DNA of 41,078 nucleotides from Phycisphaerales bacterium UBA1910 (GTDB taxonomy: Bacteria; Planctomycetota; Phycisphaerae; Phycisphaerales; UBA1924): positions 46,795-87,872 of the forward strand of contig DDGE01000055.1 of NCBI GenBank assembly GCA_002337545.1, read 5' to 3'. This document shows positions 25,817-33,803 of this stretch, one piece after another (the stretch's first letter is position 1; each line of letters begins with the position of its first letter). Under the pieces are notes generated by a model, which was given only the letters and a program-made list of their open reading frames with translations, was not told the DNA's origin and did not search any database. The translations under genes were made by a program, and so were the position numbers.

Positions 25817-28714
25817 TTATTGCAAACCGGAGGGTGTCTCCGGAGCGTTATACATGCGTTTGGGGACAAGTCCTGATGCGATCAAAAGCAACTGAGTCGC
25901 AATAAAGAAAGCGAGCCACATCGATGCTGAATCCATGAAGCCATACGCATGAAGCCCCACGCCGAGCATGTTGGTGCCGAACCAACTCCATACGGTCACG
26001 ATGTTCCCGGCTACCGCTAAGACTGCAATGCCTTTCGCTCGGATCATCCCGCCCCAGCGTGCGTGCAGGATGATCGCGTTGATCAGGACGACGAGCGAGG
26101 CGCCGTTTTCCTTTGGGTCCCATCCCCAGAATCGGCCCCATGATTGATCTGCCCAGATACCACCCAGAACGGTGCCAACAAAGCTGAGCAGGAGCGCAAA
26201 GCACGCAACCCCGTACACCATGCGGATCATGGATCGCTCGCGTTCCGGTGTGATTGCCCGGGTGAAGATTCGTCCAAGGAGGTAGACAGCAGCGATGGTT
26301 CCGGAAAGGAAGGTCGCCGAGTATCCCAGCGTGATGGTGATGACATGGGTGGCGAGCCAGAAGTTGCTGTCGAGCACCGCCTGCATCATCTGCATGGTAT
26401 CGCCGTCGTTGCCAAGGTTGTGGGCGATGATTAGCGTCGCCCCACCGATTGTGGCTGCCCCGAGCACCGCGATGCCCAAACGGAACAGACGTTCGATGAA
26501 AATGCCCGCGAGTGCCGAGGCCCACCCAACAAAGATTGCCGAAGAATAGAGGTTTGTGACCGGCGGGCGTTCCTGCAGGTAGATCCGCAGTCCGATCGCC
26601 AGCGTATGCACCAACACTGCGATCACGAGCAGGACCCAGGCGCTCGATCGGAACCGCTCCGCCAAATTGGCGTTCTGCGACCCCGCCCGTGTGATGAAAG
26701 ACACGCACACGCACAGGAAAGCGACGATGTACACCGCGGTCGTCCCTGTGAACAACGAGGCTCGATTGAACCAAACCTCGATTCGCATTTTGCGCATCAC
26801 GCCGGGCATCGAATCCTCAAGGAGTTGCGTGTAAGAGTCAACCCCCTGCTCGAACCCGGCCGCATCGCCCTGATTCGCGGCGTTCATGATCGTCGTCAGA
26901 TACGCCACACTCGGGTGGGGCATATCTGTCCCCTGATCATCCAGAAACGCATCATGGAACGGCTGCCATTGCCCGTCAGCAGAAAGCGGAGGGATCGCGT
27001 ACGGCTGTCGCATCTGAGCGTACTGAAGCACCCGGTTCACCCGGTCGTGCAGTTGGATCACCGCCCGCTGGAATCCGTCGCGTGCCTTCGGCTCGACCGA
27101 GAGTGATTGGCTCGCTTGTTGTGCGATCTTCTGCCAGTGTGGTTCGATGTCGCGCAGCGGGATCCGGCCGCTCTGGCTTGGATCTTTCTCGATCAGTGCG
27201 AGCACATCCGGATGGTCAACACGCACCAGCGGGACACTCGTGATTTTCTCCGGCTTGGCGATCAGGTCGATCATGAATCGCACGGCGCTGATCTGTCCAT
27301 CTTCGGACTGTGCTGTTTGCTTTCCGCCTGCCACCATCAGCATCGACCGGGCCGCCGTATCCATCGGCTTGATCCGCCCGCCGGAGGAAACTGGCAGTTG
27401 TGCGAAGCCCTTGGTATTAAGATCGCTCTGCGGCAGCGGCCTGAGCAACCCGCTGAATGCGATCAGCAATCCGACAATGCCCACCACAATCGGGAGTCCT
27501 CGTCTTGTACTCGGTCCCGGTGCGGGCTTCCCATCGAACGCGATCGGCCCCTCACGCAATCGGCGTCGGAGGAAGACCGTGATCGATTGCAGGAAATGCC
27601 AAGTCATGCCCAGACTCACCAGAATGCAGGCAAGGTAGGGCATGAGCCAGCCGGGATTGCGCACGACCTGAAGCACCGTCCCGCTGCCATCGGGCTTGTA
27701 GGACGCTTGGTAAAAAGTTCGCCCAGCGTAGCGGAGCGGGTTGTTCATCCAGATGCGCACCTCGCGGTCGGTGCCGTGCTGTGGATCGATGATTCGGACA
27801 TCGCTCGAGAAGTTCTTGGCGATCGAGGTTCCCGTGAAGGTGTCGTGGCTGAAGTCGATCAGGTAAAGCTCATAGGGCAGGTAGGTGCGGGCATAGCGCA
27901 TCGCGATCCCGTAGGGCTTCCCATTGATCTCTACTCGCTGCAAGTCGGTCAGCATCGATGACAGCAGCCAGGTCCCGATGGGGGTGCCGTCGCGCAGGAG
28001 TGTGACATAGCTCGCCGGCGCGTCGGTCTTACCTCCATCAACCCCCGATACTTGTGGGACCCCTTCGGCTCTGGCTTCGAGCCCGATGCCGCTCGTTGCG
28101 ATGTGCGGCTGCTGGAGCTTGAAGAGCTGCGCGTTGGGCATCCACCGATCGATGCGGATCGCAAACGGAAGCCTCTCGTCCACGACTGGCTCGCCCGATC
28201 GTGACGCGTCGATGATCATGCTCATAGGAACAGAGACAACGCGGTCATGATCCGGGTGGCTCGGATCGATGATCGCGATTTCCACCTCGCGGATGTCCTC
28301 AAGGAATGCGCTGCGTTGACCCTCGCCGATCGACATCAGCCCCTCGTCGGCGAAGAATCCGGTCACGAACTCGCCCATCAGCAGCAGGATCAGCCCCGCG
28401 TGCAGCACGATGATTCCAACCCGCTTGCGAGTGGCCTTAAACCGGACAATGTGCGCGGCGATCAGATTCACGATCATCAAACCCGCGATGCTCAGCCCGC
28501 CGGGAAAAGGGATGCCGAGTCCCCGCGGCTCGACCCCGGAAATGTGGCCGAGATCGATGAATGCCACCCACGACCTGAAATAAGTGTCGACCGCCTGCCA
28601 GACACCGAGTTGGGTCTGCGCAAGCGTGCCCACAAAGATGAGGATCATCGCAAGCGTCAGCAACAGCACGGTGAGTCTGAGCGACGCGAGGGAAAAGACG
28701 AAACGCTTGAGCAT
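25817..28714 (-). CDS. ccsBA: CcsBA-type cytochrome c heme lyase (ResB-CcsA fusion)
   Basis: System II cytochrome c maturation attaches heme to CxxCH motifs on the outer face of the membrane. The 965-residue product starts with a ResB/Ccs1 part (membrane helices near 10-30, 65-95 and around 365-385, with a large external domain). It ends with a CcsA part of several helices carrying the tryptophan-rich heme-handling motif WADQSWGRFWGWDPKE (854-869) and conserved His residues around it. Fused ResB-CcsA proteins occur in epsilonproteobacteria, where NrfI is encoded beside nrfHA. The gene lies between an unknown lipoprotein gene (15 bp) and nrfH (30 bp), and its likely clients are the cytochromes of this cassette. 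Confidence 0.93.
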   Translation of the reverse strand: MLKRFVFSLASLRLTVLLLTLAMILIFVGTLAQTQLGVWQAVDTYFRSWVAFIDLGHISGVEPRGLGIPFPGGLSIAGLMIVNLIAAHIVRFKATRKRVGIIVLHAGLILLLMGEFVTGFFADEGLMSIGEGQRSAFLEDIREVEIAIIDPSHPDHDRVVSVPMSMIIDASRSGEPVVDERLPFAIRIDRWMPNAQLFKLQQPHIATSGIGLEARAEGVPQVSGVDGGKTDAPASYVTLLRDGTPIGTWLLSSMLTDLQRVEINGKPYGIAMRYARTYLPYELYLIDFSHDTFTGTSIAKNFSSDVRIIDPQHGTDREVRIWMNNPLRYAGRTFYQASYKPDGSGTVLQVVRNPGWLMPYLACILVSLGMTWHFLQSITVFLRRRLREGPIAFDGKPAPGPSTRRGLPIVVGIVGLLIAFSGLLRPLPQSDLNTKGFAQLPVSSGGRIKPMDTAARSMLMVAGGKQTAQSEDGQISAVRFMIDLIAKPEKITSVPLVRVDHPDVLALIEKDPSQSGRIPLRDIEPHWQKIAQQASQSLSVEPKARDGFQRAVIQLHDRVNRVLQYAQMRQPYAIPPLSADGQWQPFHDAFLDDQGTDMPHPSVAYLTTIMNAANQGDAAGFEQGVDSYTQLLEDSMPGVMRKMRIEVWFNRASLFTGTTAVYIVAFLCVCVSFITRAGSQNANLAERFRSSAWVLLVIAVLVHTLAIGLRIYLQERPPVTNLYSSAIFVGWASALAGIFIERLFRLGIAVLGAATIGGATLIIAHNLGNDGDTMQMMQAVLDSNFWLATHVITITLGYSATFLSGTIAAVYLLGRIFTRAITPERERSMIRMVYGVACFALLLSFVGTVLGGIWADQSWGRFWGWDPKENGASLVVLINAIILHARWGGMIRAKGIAVLAVAGNIVTVWSWFGTNMLGVGLHAYGFMDSASMWLAFFIATQLLLIASGLVPKRMYNAPETPSGLQ

Positions 28715-28729
28715 GCTCGTATTCCGATT

Positions 28730-29368
28730 CTAGCGAGCGATGGATCGCGCCATGGCGAAGACATCCGCTTCGAGCTGGTCTGCGAGTTCGTTGCTGGGTA
28801 AGGTCGCACGCACAAACCAGGTCTGATTGATCGATTCATCAAAGACCGCCGAAGCGAGCATCGCTCCGCTGTCAGACTCGATGCGGATCTGATACCCGTC
28901 GTAGCCATCCATCGAGAACCGCTCTATTTTCTCCTCAAGCTCACCCTCGCTAATCGGCGCGAGTCCCAACTGGCCGCGCCAGCGGTTGATGTTGGCGAGC
29001 TCTCCGCCCACTCGCCCCGGGAAACGGGTCACTGCGACTTCTTGGTTGCCGTTTTCGGTTGGTGCCATAAATGTCGCGACGCGCATCTGGCGTGGAGTCT
29101 CGTCAAAGACCCAGCCCTCTGGCACGACCCACGGGAAACGCGAATCGGATGATTCGGGTGTCTCGGGCTGTGTGTGCTGCTCATCGCTGGGTTGTTCTGC
29201 ATGCTCTGCCGCGGGAATGTCCTCGATGCCCTTGGCGATCTGCTCTTCCTGCACACTCGCATCTTCGCACGCAACGAGCCCGCATGCGAGCGCGAGTTGG
29301 CTCGCCAAGAGCCGAGCGAAGGGGGTTCGCATGAGTGTGTGACAGCGCCGGGGTAGATTTGTGTTCAT
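28730..29368 (-). CDS. Lipoprotein of unknown function inside the nos-nrf run
   Basis: The 212-residue product has a signal region ending in GLVAC, a lipobox, then an acidic low-complexity linker (about 35-75) and a folded C-terminal part beginning PWVVPEGWVFDE. Features include MRVATF, VTRFPGRVGGELANINRWRGQLGL and a final helical segment. No catalytic or metal motif is visible. Related proteins are, to my recollection, scattered in planctomycetes without known function. It sits between nosL (45 bp) and ccsBA (15 bp), so a role in maturing or supporting the cytochromes or NosZ is possible. An internal ATG at 29332 would give a shorter signal. Confidence 0.6.
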   Translation of the reverse strand: MNTNLPRRCHTLMRTPFARLLASQLALACGLVACEDASVQEEQIAKGIEDIPAAEHAEQPSDEQHTQPETPESSDSRFPWVVPEGWVFDETPRQMRVATFMAPTENGNQEVAVTRFPGRVGGELANINRWRGQLGLAPISEGELEEKIERFSMDGYDGYQIRIESDSGAMLASAVFDESINQTWFVRATLPSNELADQLEADVFAMARSIAR

Positions 29369-29413
29369 GGCGTATGGTATCGGGCTGGCTCAAGAAAACA
29401 GCGCAGTCTGTGA

Positions 29414-29869
29414 TTACGGCTCGGAGGCGATGTCGTAGTCGTCGAATGTGATCACTTCGCCTTCGATTGAATCCGCGAATACCTCGGCACGCTCGAGCGT
29501 CTCGAAGCCCGCGACTTTCGAAGCCATGGGTGATCGGATCTGCATGGACTGAACAAACCAGCCTTCGTCTGTATGGAACCACGAAAGCGTTTCGTAGTCG
29601 CGGGACCAGCGCGTGATGATCATCACTTCTGGGTGCTTGTGTTCGAAGATCTTCTGACAGTTGAAGTCATCGAAGATCAGCGGCTGCGAGCCGCGATCGC
29701 CCTCAACGATGGTCGCGGTTCCGAATCGTTCATCGCTGACGATCATGCCGCACTCAATGCAGACCGAGTCACCCAGCAGGATGTTCGGCGGTGCATCCGG
29801 GTCGGTCTCGCCGCAACCATACACAAACGCGAGAGAGGCCGTAATCAGCGACAAAGTGAGCTTGTTCAT
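29414..29869 (-). CDS. nosL: NosL copper-binding lipoprotein
   Basis: NosL is an outer-face copper(I) chaperone that supplies the copper centres of nitrous oxide reductase. The 151-residue product has a lipoprotein signal ending VYGC, then the conserved CIECGM motif (about 38-43), a DDFNC segment and an SPMASKVAGF region typical of NosL. The ATG lies behind GGAGG and overlaps the nosY stop by one base (TGATG), so translation is coupled. The longer upstream frame runs through nosY and is rejected. Confidence 0.93.
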   Translation of the reverse strand: MNKLTLSLITASLAFVYGCGETDPDAPPNILLGDSVCIECGMIVSDERFGTATIVEGDRGSQPLIFDDFNCQKIFEHKHPEVMIITRWSRDYETLSWFHTDEGWFVQSMQIRSPMASKVAGFETLERAEVFADSIEGEVITFDDYDIASEP

Positions 29870-30768
29870 CAGATTCCTCCTCTTTTGCGAAAGATCATGA
29901 TCGCGACGGCCAATGGGAGCAGACACCAGAGTACGATGACGCCCGTTAAGAGCCACGGGAGCGATTCGCCGAACTCCTGAGAAGCATACATCCCTACGGG
30001 GCCGAGCACATCGAGCGACGCGTTGAGGTTGATGATGACATTCATCTTAAATGCCTGAAGCGGGTTGATAATCGCGAGCGCGAAGACCTCCTGCACGCGA
30101 AGCTTGAAGAGCACCGTGCCAGCCATGAGCCCGAGGTCGCTCAGGAAGACGAGCCCGAGCCAGACAAAGAGCGAGATGCCGGTCGCGACGCCTGCACGCC
30201 GCGATTGGACCGAGATCAGCACTCCAAGCGAAAGCATCGATAACGCGAGCACACTTGCGAACACGACAAGCATCAGGAACGACCCGGCTCCCACCCCGCC
30301 TGCACGCCATGCAAGAAGTCCCGCACTGAGCCCGAAACCGATGCACAGCGAGCAGATCAGGGCGATCGCAAGCCCGACATACTTGCCGAGCAGCAGTTCC
30401 GTCCGCGACAACGGCTGCGCGAGCAGATAAAGCAATGTTCCGCGTTCGCGTTCGCCCGCGATTGTCCCCGCGCCAGCCGTCAACGCCATCAGCGGCACGA
30501 CGAGCATGATCAGATTCAGCAGACCCGCGGCCGTTTTCCCAAACCCCGCAAACCCGTGTTCTCCCGAGCCCGCGAGCGACAGAAACGAGACGCCGATCGC
30601 CAGCGTGGTGAACGCGATGGTATAAAGCAGGAACCATTTGCTTGAAAGGGCATCGCGGAACTCGCGCCGAGCGATCAGCATGATTGATCGGACAAATGAA
30701 AGGTGTGTGACTCTGTTCTTTGATTGATTTTCCGGGCGTGATACACCATTGAGATTCATCGTACTCAT
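29869..30768 (-). CDS. nosY: NosY, ABC permease for NosZ maturation
   Basis: The 299-residue product is an ABC-2-type permease with about six membrane helices; a GERERGTLLYLLAQPLSR segment after helix 2 marks the coupling region seen in NosY and other NosDFY permeases. NosDFY delivers what NosZ needs to assemble its tetranuclear copper centre. Its start overlaps the nosF stop by 4 bp (ATGA) and its stop overlaps nosL by 1 bp, giving a tightly coupled nosFYL unit. Confidence 0.92.
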   Translation of the reverse strand: MSTMNLNGVSRPENQSKNRVTHLSFVRSIMLIARREFRDALSSKWFLLYTIAFTTLAIGVSFLSLAGSGEHGFAGFGKTAAGLLNLIMLVVPLMALTAGAGTIAGERERGTLLYLLAQPLSRTELLLGKYVGLAIALICSLCIGFGLSAGLLAWRAGGVGAGSFLMLVVFASVLALSMLSLGVLISVQSRRAGVATGISLFVWLGLVFLSDLGLMAGTVLFKLRVQEVFALAIINPLQAFKMNVIINLNASLDVLGPVGMYASQEFGESLPWLLTGVIVLWCLLPLAVAIMIFRKRGGI

Positions 30769-31685
30769 CGCAGGACCTCACTGATCTGTTCTTTGCGTAC
30801 CCTGATCTCGGGCTCATCGTCATCGTGAACATCTCGGAGCAACTCGAAGTCACGCACGGTGATCCCTCTCGCGGCGAGGTGGTTCATCGGCTCCGCTTTG
30901 CGGTGCTGCTCGATCGCGACAGTAAGCCCGCTGTTGCCATGGTTGACGGCGAAGCCGCCCTCGCGGAGGATCTCTGCCGCCTGGTGCTCGTCGCCCTGCT
31001 CGATGAACAGGCGCACGGATCGAACTGATGAGCGGCTTGGCCAGAGTGCCTCGGGTGTCGTCTGCTGCACGAGCCGACCTTGCTCCATAACAAGCACCCG
31101 GTCGGCTAGCGTGATGACCTCGTCCGGGCGGTGGGACGCGAAGATGAGTGTCTTACCCTGCTCACGGAGTCTGAGCAGGGTATCCACGACCTCGCCGCGC
31201 CCCGAGGAATCGAGGTTTGAGGTTGGTTCGTCAAGGACGATGATGGGCGGGTCGGCAATGAGAGCGATCGCGAGGGCGAGGCGTTGCTTCATGCCGCCCG
31301 AAAGATCTCTGACGCGTTTGGACTCGTGCCCATTGAGCCCGACGACATGCAGTGATCTCGCGGCCTGGGCCAGTTCGACCCCGCGGAGATTCGCGAAGAA
31401 ACGCATCGCGGATCCGAGCTTTGCATCGTCGTGAAACGCGAGTTCCTGTGGCACATAACCGATCTGCGCTCGTGCCTGCTTACCCTTTCTGCGCACATCG
31501 ATCCCATTGATTCGAACTGTGCCCTTGCAAGGGAAGACCCCGAGCAGGCATCGGATGAGCGTGGTTTTTCCAGCGCCGTTGCTGCCCCAGAGAGCCAATG
31601 AGCCGCCGATCTTCAGATCGAAGCCCAGGTCATCGACCGCGAGCACGCGTTTAAACTTCTTCGTGATGTGTCGTGCTTCAATCAT
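30765..31685 (-). CDS. nosF: NosF, ABC ATPase for NosZ maturation
   Basis: The 306-residue ATPase has Walker A WGSNGAGKTT (33-42), signature LSGGMKQR, Walker B IIVLDEPTSNLD and the H-loop ASHR. It pairs with NosY as the energy-coupling subunit of NosDFY. The start at 31685 overlaps the end of nosD by 8 bp and has AGGGA about 9 nt upstream; an earlier ATG adds 13 residues that lie inside nosD. The length, with an extra C-terminal domain, is normal for NosF. Confidence 0.92.
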   Translation of the reverse strand: MIEARHITKKFKRVLAVDDLGFDLKIGGSLALWGSNGAGKTTLIRCLLGVFPCKGTVRINGIDVRRKGKQARAQIGYVPQELAFHDDAKLGSAMRFFANLRGVELAQAARSLHVVGLNGHESKRVRDLSGGMKQRLALAIALIADPPIIVLDEPTSNLDSSGRGEVVDTLLRLREQGKTLIFASHRPDEVITLADRVLVMEQGRLVQQTTPEALWPSRSSVRSVRLFIEQGDEHQAAEILREGGFAVNHGNSGLTVAIEQHRKAEPMNHLAARGITVRDFELLRDVHDDDEPEIRVRKEQISEVLR

Positions 31686-33063
31686 TGCGTTTATTCCCTG
31701 TAACGGGCGTGTTGTTGCGTTCAAGGGTCAGTCTGAGCATGACGAGTGCGCTGAATAGGACCAGCCCGAATGCGACGAGTGCCATATGAAAGCCGCCCGC
31801 CCCAGCTTCGAGAGAGGGAAGGTCGAAGCGGGGAGGGAGTGCGAGCGGCTTCGGGTCAGAGAGCATCGGGTCGGGGTCGAGTTCAGGAAATGCGCGGGCG
31901 GTCAGCTCGATCGCCTGCTGGGCTGGGCTATGCACGAACAAGCGCAGGTTGGGCTCGCGTGCGAGCATGGTGCGGAAGAGACTGCGCGGTTCGTAGGCAA
32001 ACTCGCCGAGCCCGTCCTGATCGCGATCAAATCCGTTGTAGTCGGACCAGAAGTTGCCCTTCTCATTGTTCGCAAAGTCGTTGAGAAAGAGCTGCCCGCC
32101 GCCGTGCACACTAACCTGCTCCTCATTCTCGATAAACCCGTTGTTATAGATGGTGTTATCGTGTGTGTTGGGGGTCGCGAGCATCCCCACATCGTTGAAT
32201 GCGATCTTGTTGGAGCGGATCAGTCCGGTGGAGTCTGCGGAGGATGGGCTGTTATCGATGTAGATCCCCACCCGGTTGGCCGCGAGGAGATTGGATTCCA
32301 CATCGATATCATCGCAATCCTTGAGCCCGATCCCGTATCCGCTGGTGCCGCGATTGTTGTCGATCTGGTTCTGCACTAAGCGGATCGAGTTGGAGTACAT
32401 CAGGTAGATGCCTACCGAGTTGCCAGTGAGATGATTCTCACGCACGGTTGTGTTGTGGCTGTACATGAAGTGCAGACCGTACCGGCTGTCGATCACGGTG
32501 TTGTTGCTGATCCGAAGGCCCTCGGAGTACCAGAAGACCATGTCCCGGCTATCGCGGACAGTGTTCTGCTCGATGACGCACTCGTGACTCCACCAGAGAC
32601 GGATGCCATCGCCGCGTCGCCCGAGCTCAAGATCCTTACCAACGATGGTGTTGTTGCGGATGATCGATCCGGGGGATTGCTTGAGATCGATCCCGAAGTA
32701 GACATCGGTGATGCGGTTGTCCTCGATGATGACCGGGCCATTATTGGCCTTGATCCCCGCGGATTCGTTGCTGACGGATTTTCCCGACCCGACTAGGATG
32801 AATCCCCTGATGGTGACATCCGGGGCAGTCACCTCGATCACACTGCCCTCGCCGCCGGCGTCGATGGTCACCGCTCCGTTCCCGTCGAGGATAACGGGCT
32901 TGGTGATCCGGATGGCACCCTCGTACACGCCGGGGGTGGGTTCGACGACGCTGCCCGGCGTTGCTTCATCGATCAGGCGTTGGATCTCCGATGCCGGTGC
33001 GCCCAGCGCGTGCGGTACCGCGATGCTGAATGCGAGCGTGATGGCGATGGTCAGCGTGCGCAT
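31678..33063 (-). CDS. nosD: NosD, periplasmic beta-helix protein for NosZ maturation
   Basis: The 461-residue product has a signal peptide (about 1-21) and a long right-handed beta-helix of CASH/NosD type: many short repeats such as NNTIV, ENHLTGNS and NNGFIEN, and the conserved FWSDYNGFDRDQDG segment. A C-terminal membrane helix (about 425-448) follows a linker, as in many clade II NosD proteins. NosD works with NosF and NosY and passes copper from NosL to NosZ. The ATG lies one base after the stop of the NosB-like gene with AAGG in front; the longer frame upstream is rejected. Confidence 0.92.
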   Translation of the reverse strand: MRTLTIAITLAFSIAVPHALGAPASEIQRLIDEATPGSVVEPTPGVYEGAIRITKPVILDGNGAVTIDAGGEGSVIEVTAPDVTIRGFILVGSGKSVSNESAGIKANNGPVIIEDNRITDVYFGIDLKQSPGSIIRNNTIVGKDLELGRRGDGIRLWWSHECVIEQNTVRDSRDMVFWYSEGLRISNNTVIDSRYGLHFMYSHNTTVRENHLTGNSVGIYLMYSNSIRLVQNQIDNNRGTSGYGIGLKDCDDIDVESNLLAANRVGIYIDNSPSSADSTGLIRSNKIAFNDVGMLATPNTHDNTIYNNGFIENEEQVSVHGGGQLFLNDFANNEKGNFWSDYNGFDRDQDGLGEFAYEPRSLFRTMLAREPNLRLFVHSPAQQAIELTARAFPELDPDPMLSDPKPLALPPRFDLPSLEAGAGGFHMALVAFGLVLFSALVMLRLTLERNNTPVTGNKRND

Positions 33064-33064
33064 C

Positions 33065-33721
33065 TCATGCCTTCTTTGATGCCTTGACGAGCGGAAGGTA
33101 CGCGCGTCGGTGGAAGAACAGGGCAAACAGCATCACGACAGACGCGACACCCGACAAGATCAGCCCTACCCCTGGCCAAGCGACCGTCTTGAACTGCCCC
33201 ACCATCCCAGTCCCGAGCACGGGCGGGACAAACGGGTCCACTGCATTCGATAGCGGCGCGTTCGGATCGAGGTTCTGCCCGAAATGACTCATCCACAGAT
33301 GCAGATCAATGAGGAAGACGAACGGAAAGAACATCACGGGGATCACCAGCAGGACGGTCCAGCGGCTGTGAATAAAGCTCGCGAGCTCGAGCAGGACAAC
33401 GAAGAAGATCATCACATACACGCCCACGGTCCGCTCGATCTGCGCCGCCTCGTGCAGCGAACGCATGCCGATGTAATGGTTGAGACCATCGATCTCCTCA
33501 ACATCACCCGTGAGCTGATTCACATAGGCGGTCAGGTGCAAATTGTCGGGGTACTGGGGCGCGACGAGGTCCATCTGCCAGTAGGGAAGAAAGAGCGAAA
33601 CGAGCAGCAGGATGCGTGCAACAAGCAGGAGTCCGCCTGGCAGCCCATACTTGAGCCCGTGTTTTCTGAGCTCATACTGGTTGACGCGTGGTCCGATGAT
33701 CTTTTCAATGAAGCGTGGCAT
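33065..33721 (-). CDS. NosB-like membrane protein of clade II nos clusters
   Basis: The 218-residue product has about four membrane helices (near 28-46, 100-120, 122-140 and 185-205). A soluble loop after helix 1 reads LPYWQM...APQYP...LNHYIGM, a pattern that recurs in proteins encoded between nosZ and nosD in clade II nos clusters and is comparable in position to Wolinella NosB. Its exact role is unknown; a link between the quinone pool or donor cytochrome and NosZ has been suggested for such proteins. GGAG precedes the ATG, and it ends one base before nosD. Confidence 0.7.
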   Translation of the reverse strand: MPRFIEKIIGPRVNQYELRKHGLKYGLPGGLLLVARILLLVSLFLPYWQMDLVAPQYPDNLHLTAYVNQLTGDVEEIDGLNHYIGMRSLHEAAQIERTVGVYVMIFFVVLLELASFIHSRWTVLLVIPVMFFPFVFLIDLHLWMSHFGQNLDPNAPLSNAVDPFVPPVLGTGMVGQFKTVAWPGVGLILSGVASVVMLFALFFHRRAYLPLVKASKKA

Positions 33722-33771
33722 GGTGTACTCCGTTTGCTTATCGCGGGCGATGTCCGCAGAAAATCGCCCAA

Positions 33772-33787
33772 GGGCGCTTTCGCGCCC
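33772..33787 (-). promoter_or_regulatory. Hairpin between nosZ and the NosB-like gene
   Basis: A perfect 6-bp GC stem (33772-33777 with 33782-33787) closes on a GAAA tetraloop on the minus strand, just after the nosZ stop. No adequate T run follows, so it is more likely an mRNA-stabilising or processing element that sets nosZ expression apart than a terminator. Confidence 0.45.
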
Positions 33788-33803
33788 CGGACGATTGGGG
33801 TGA

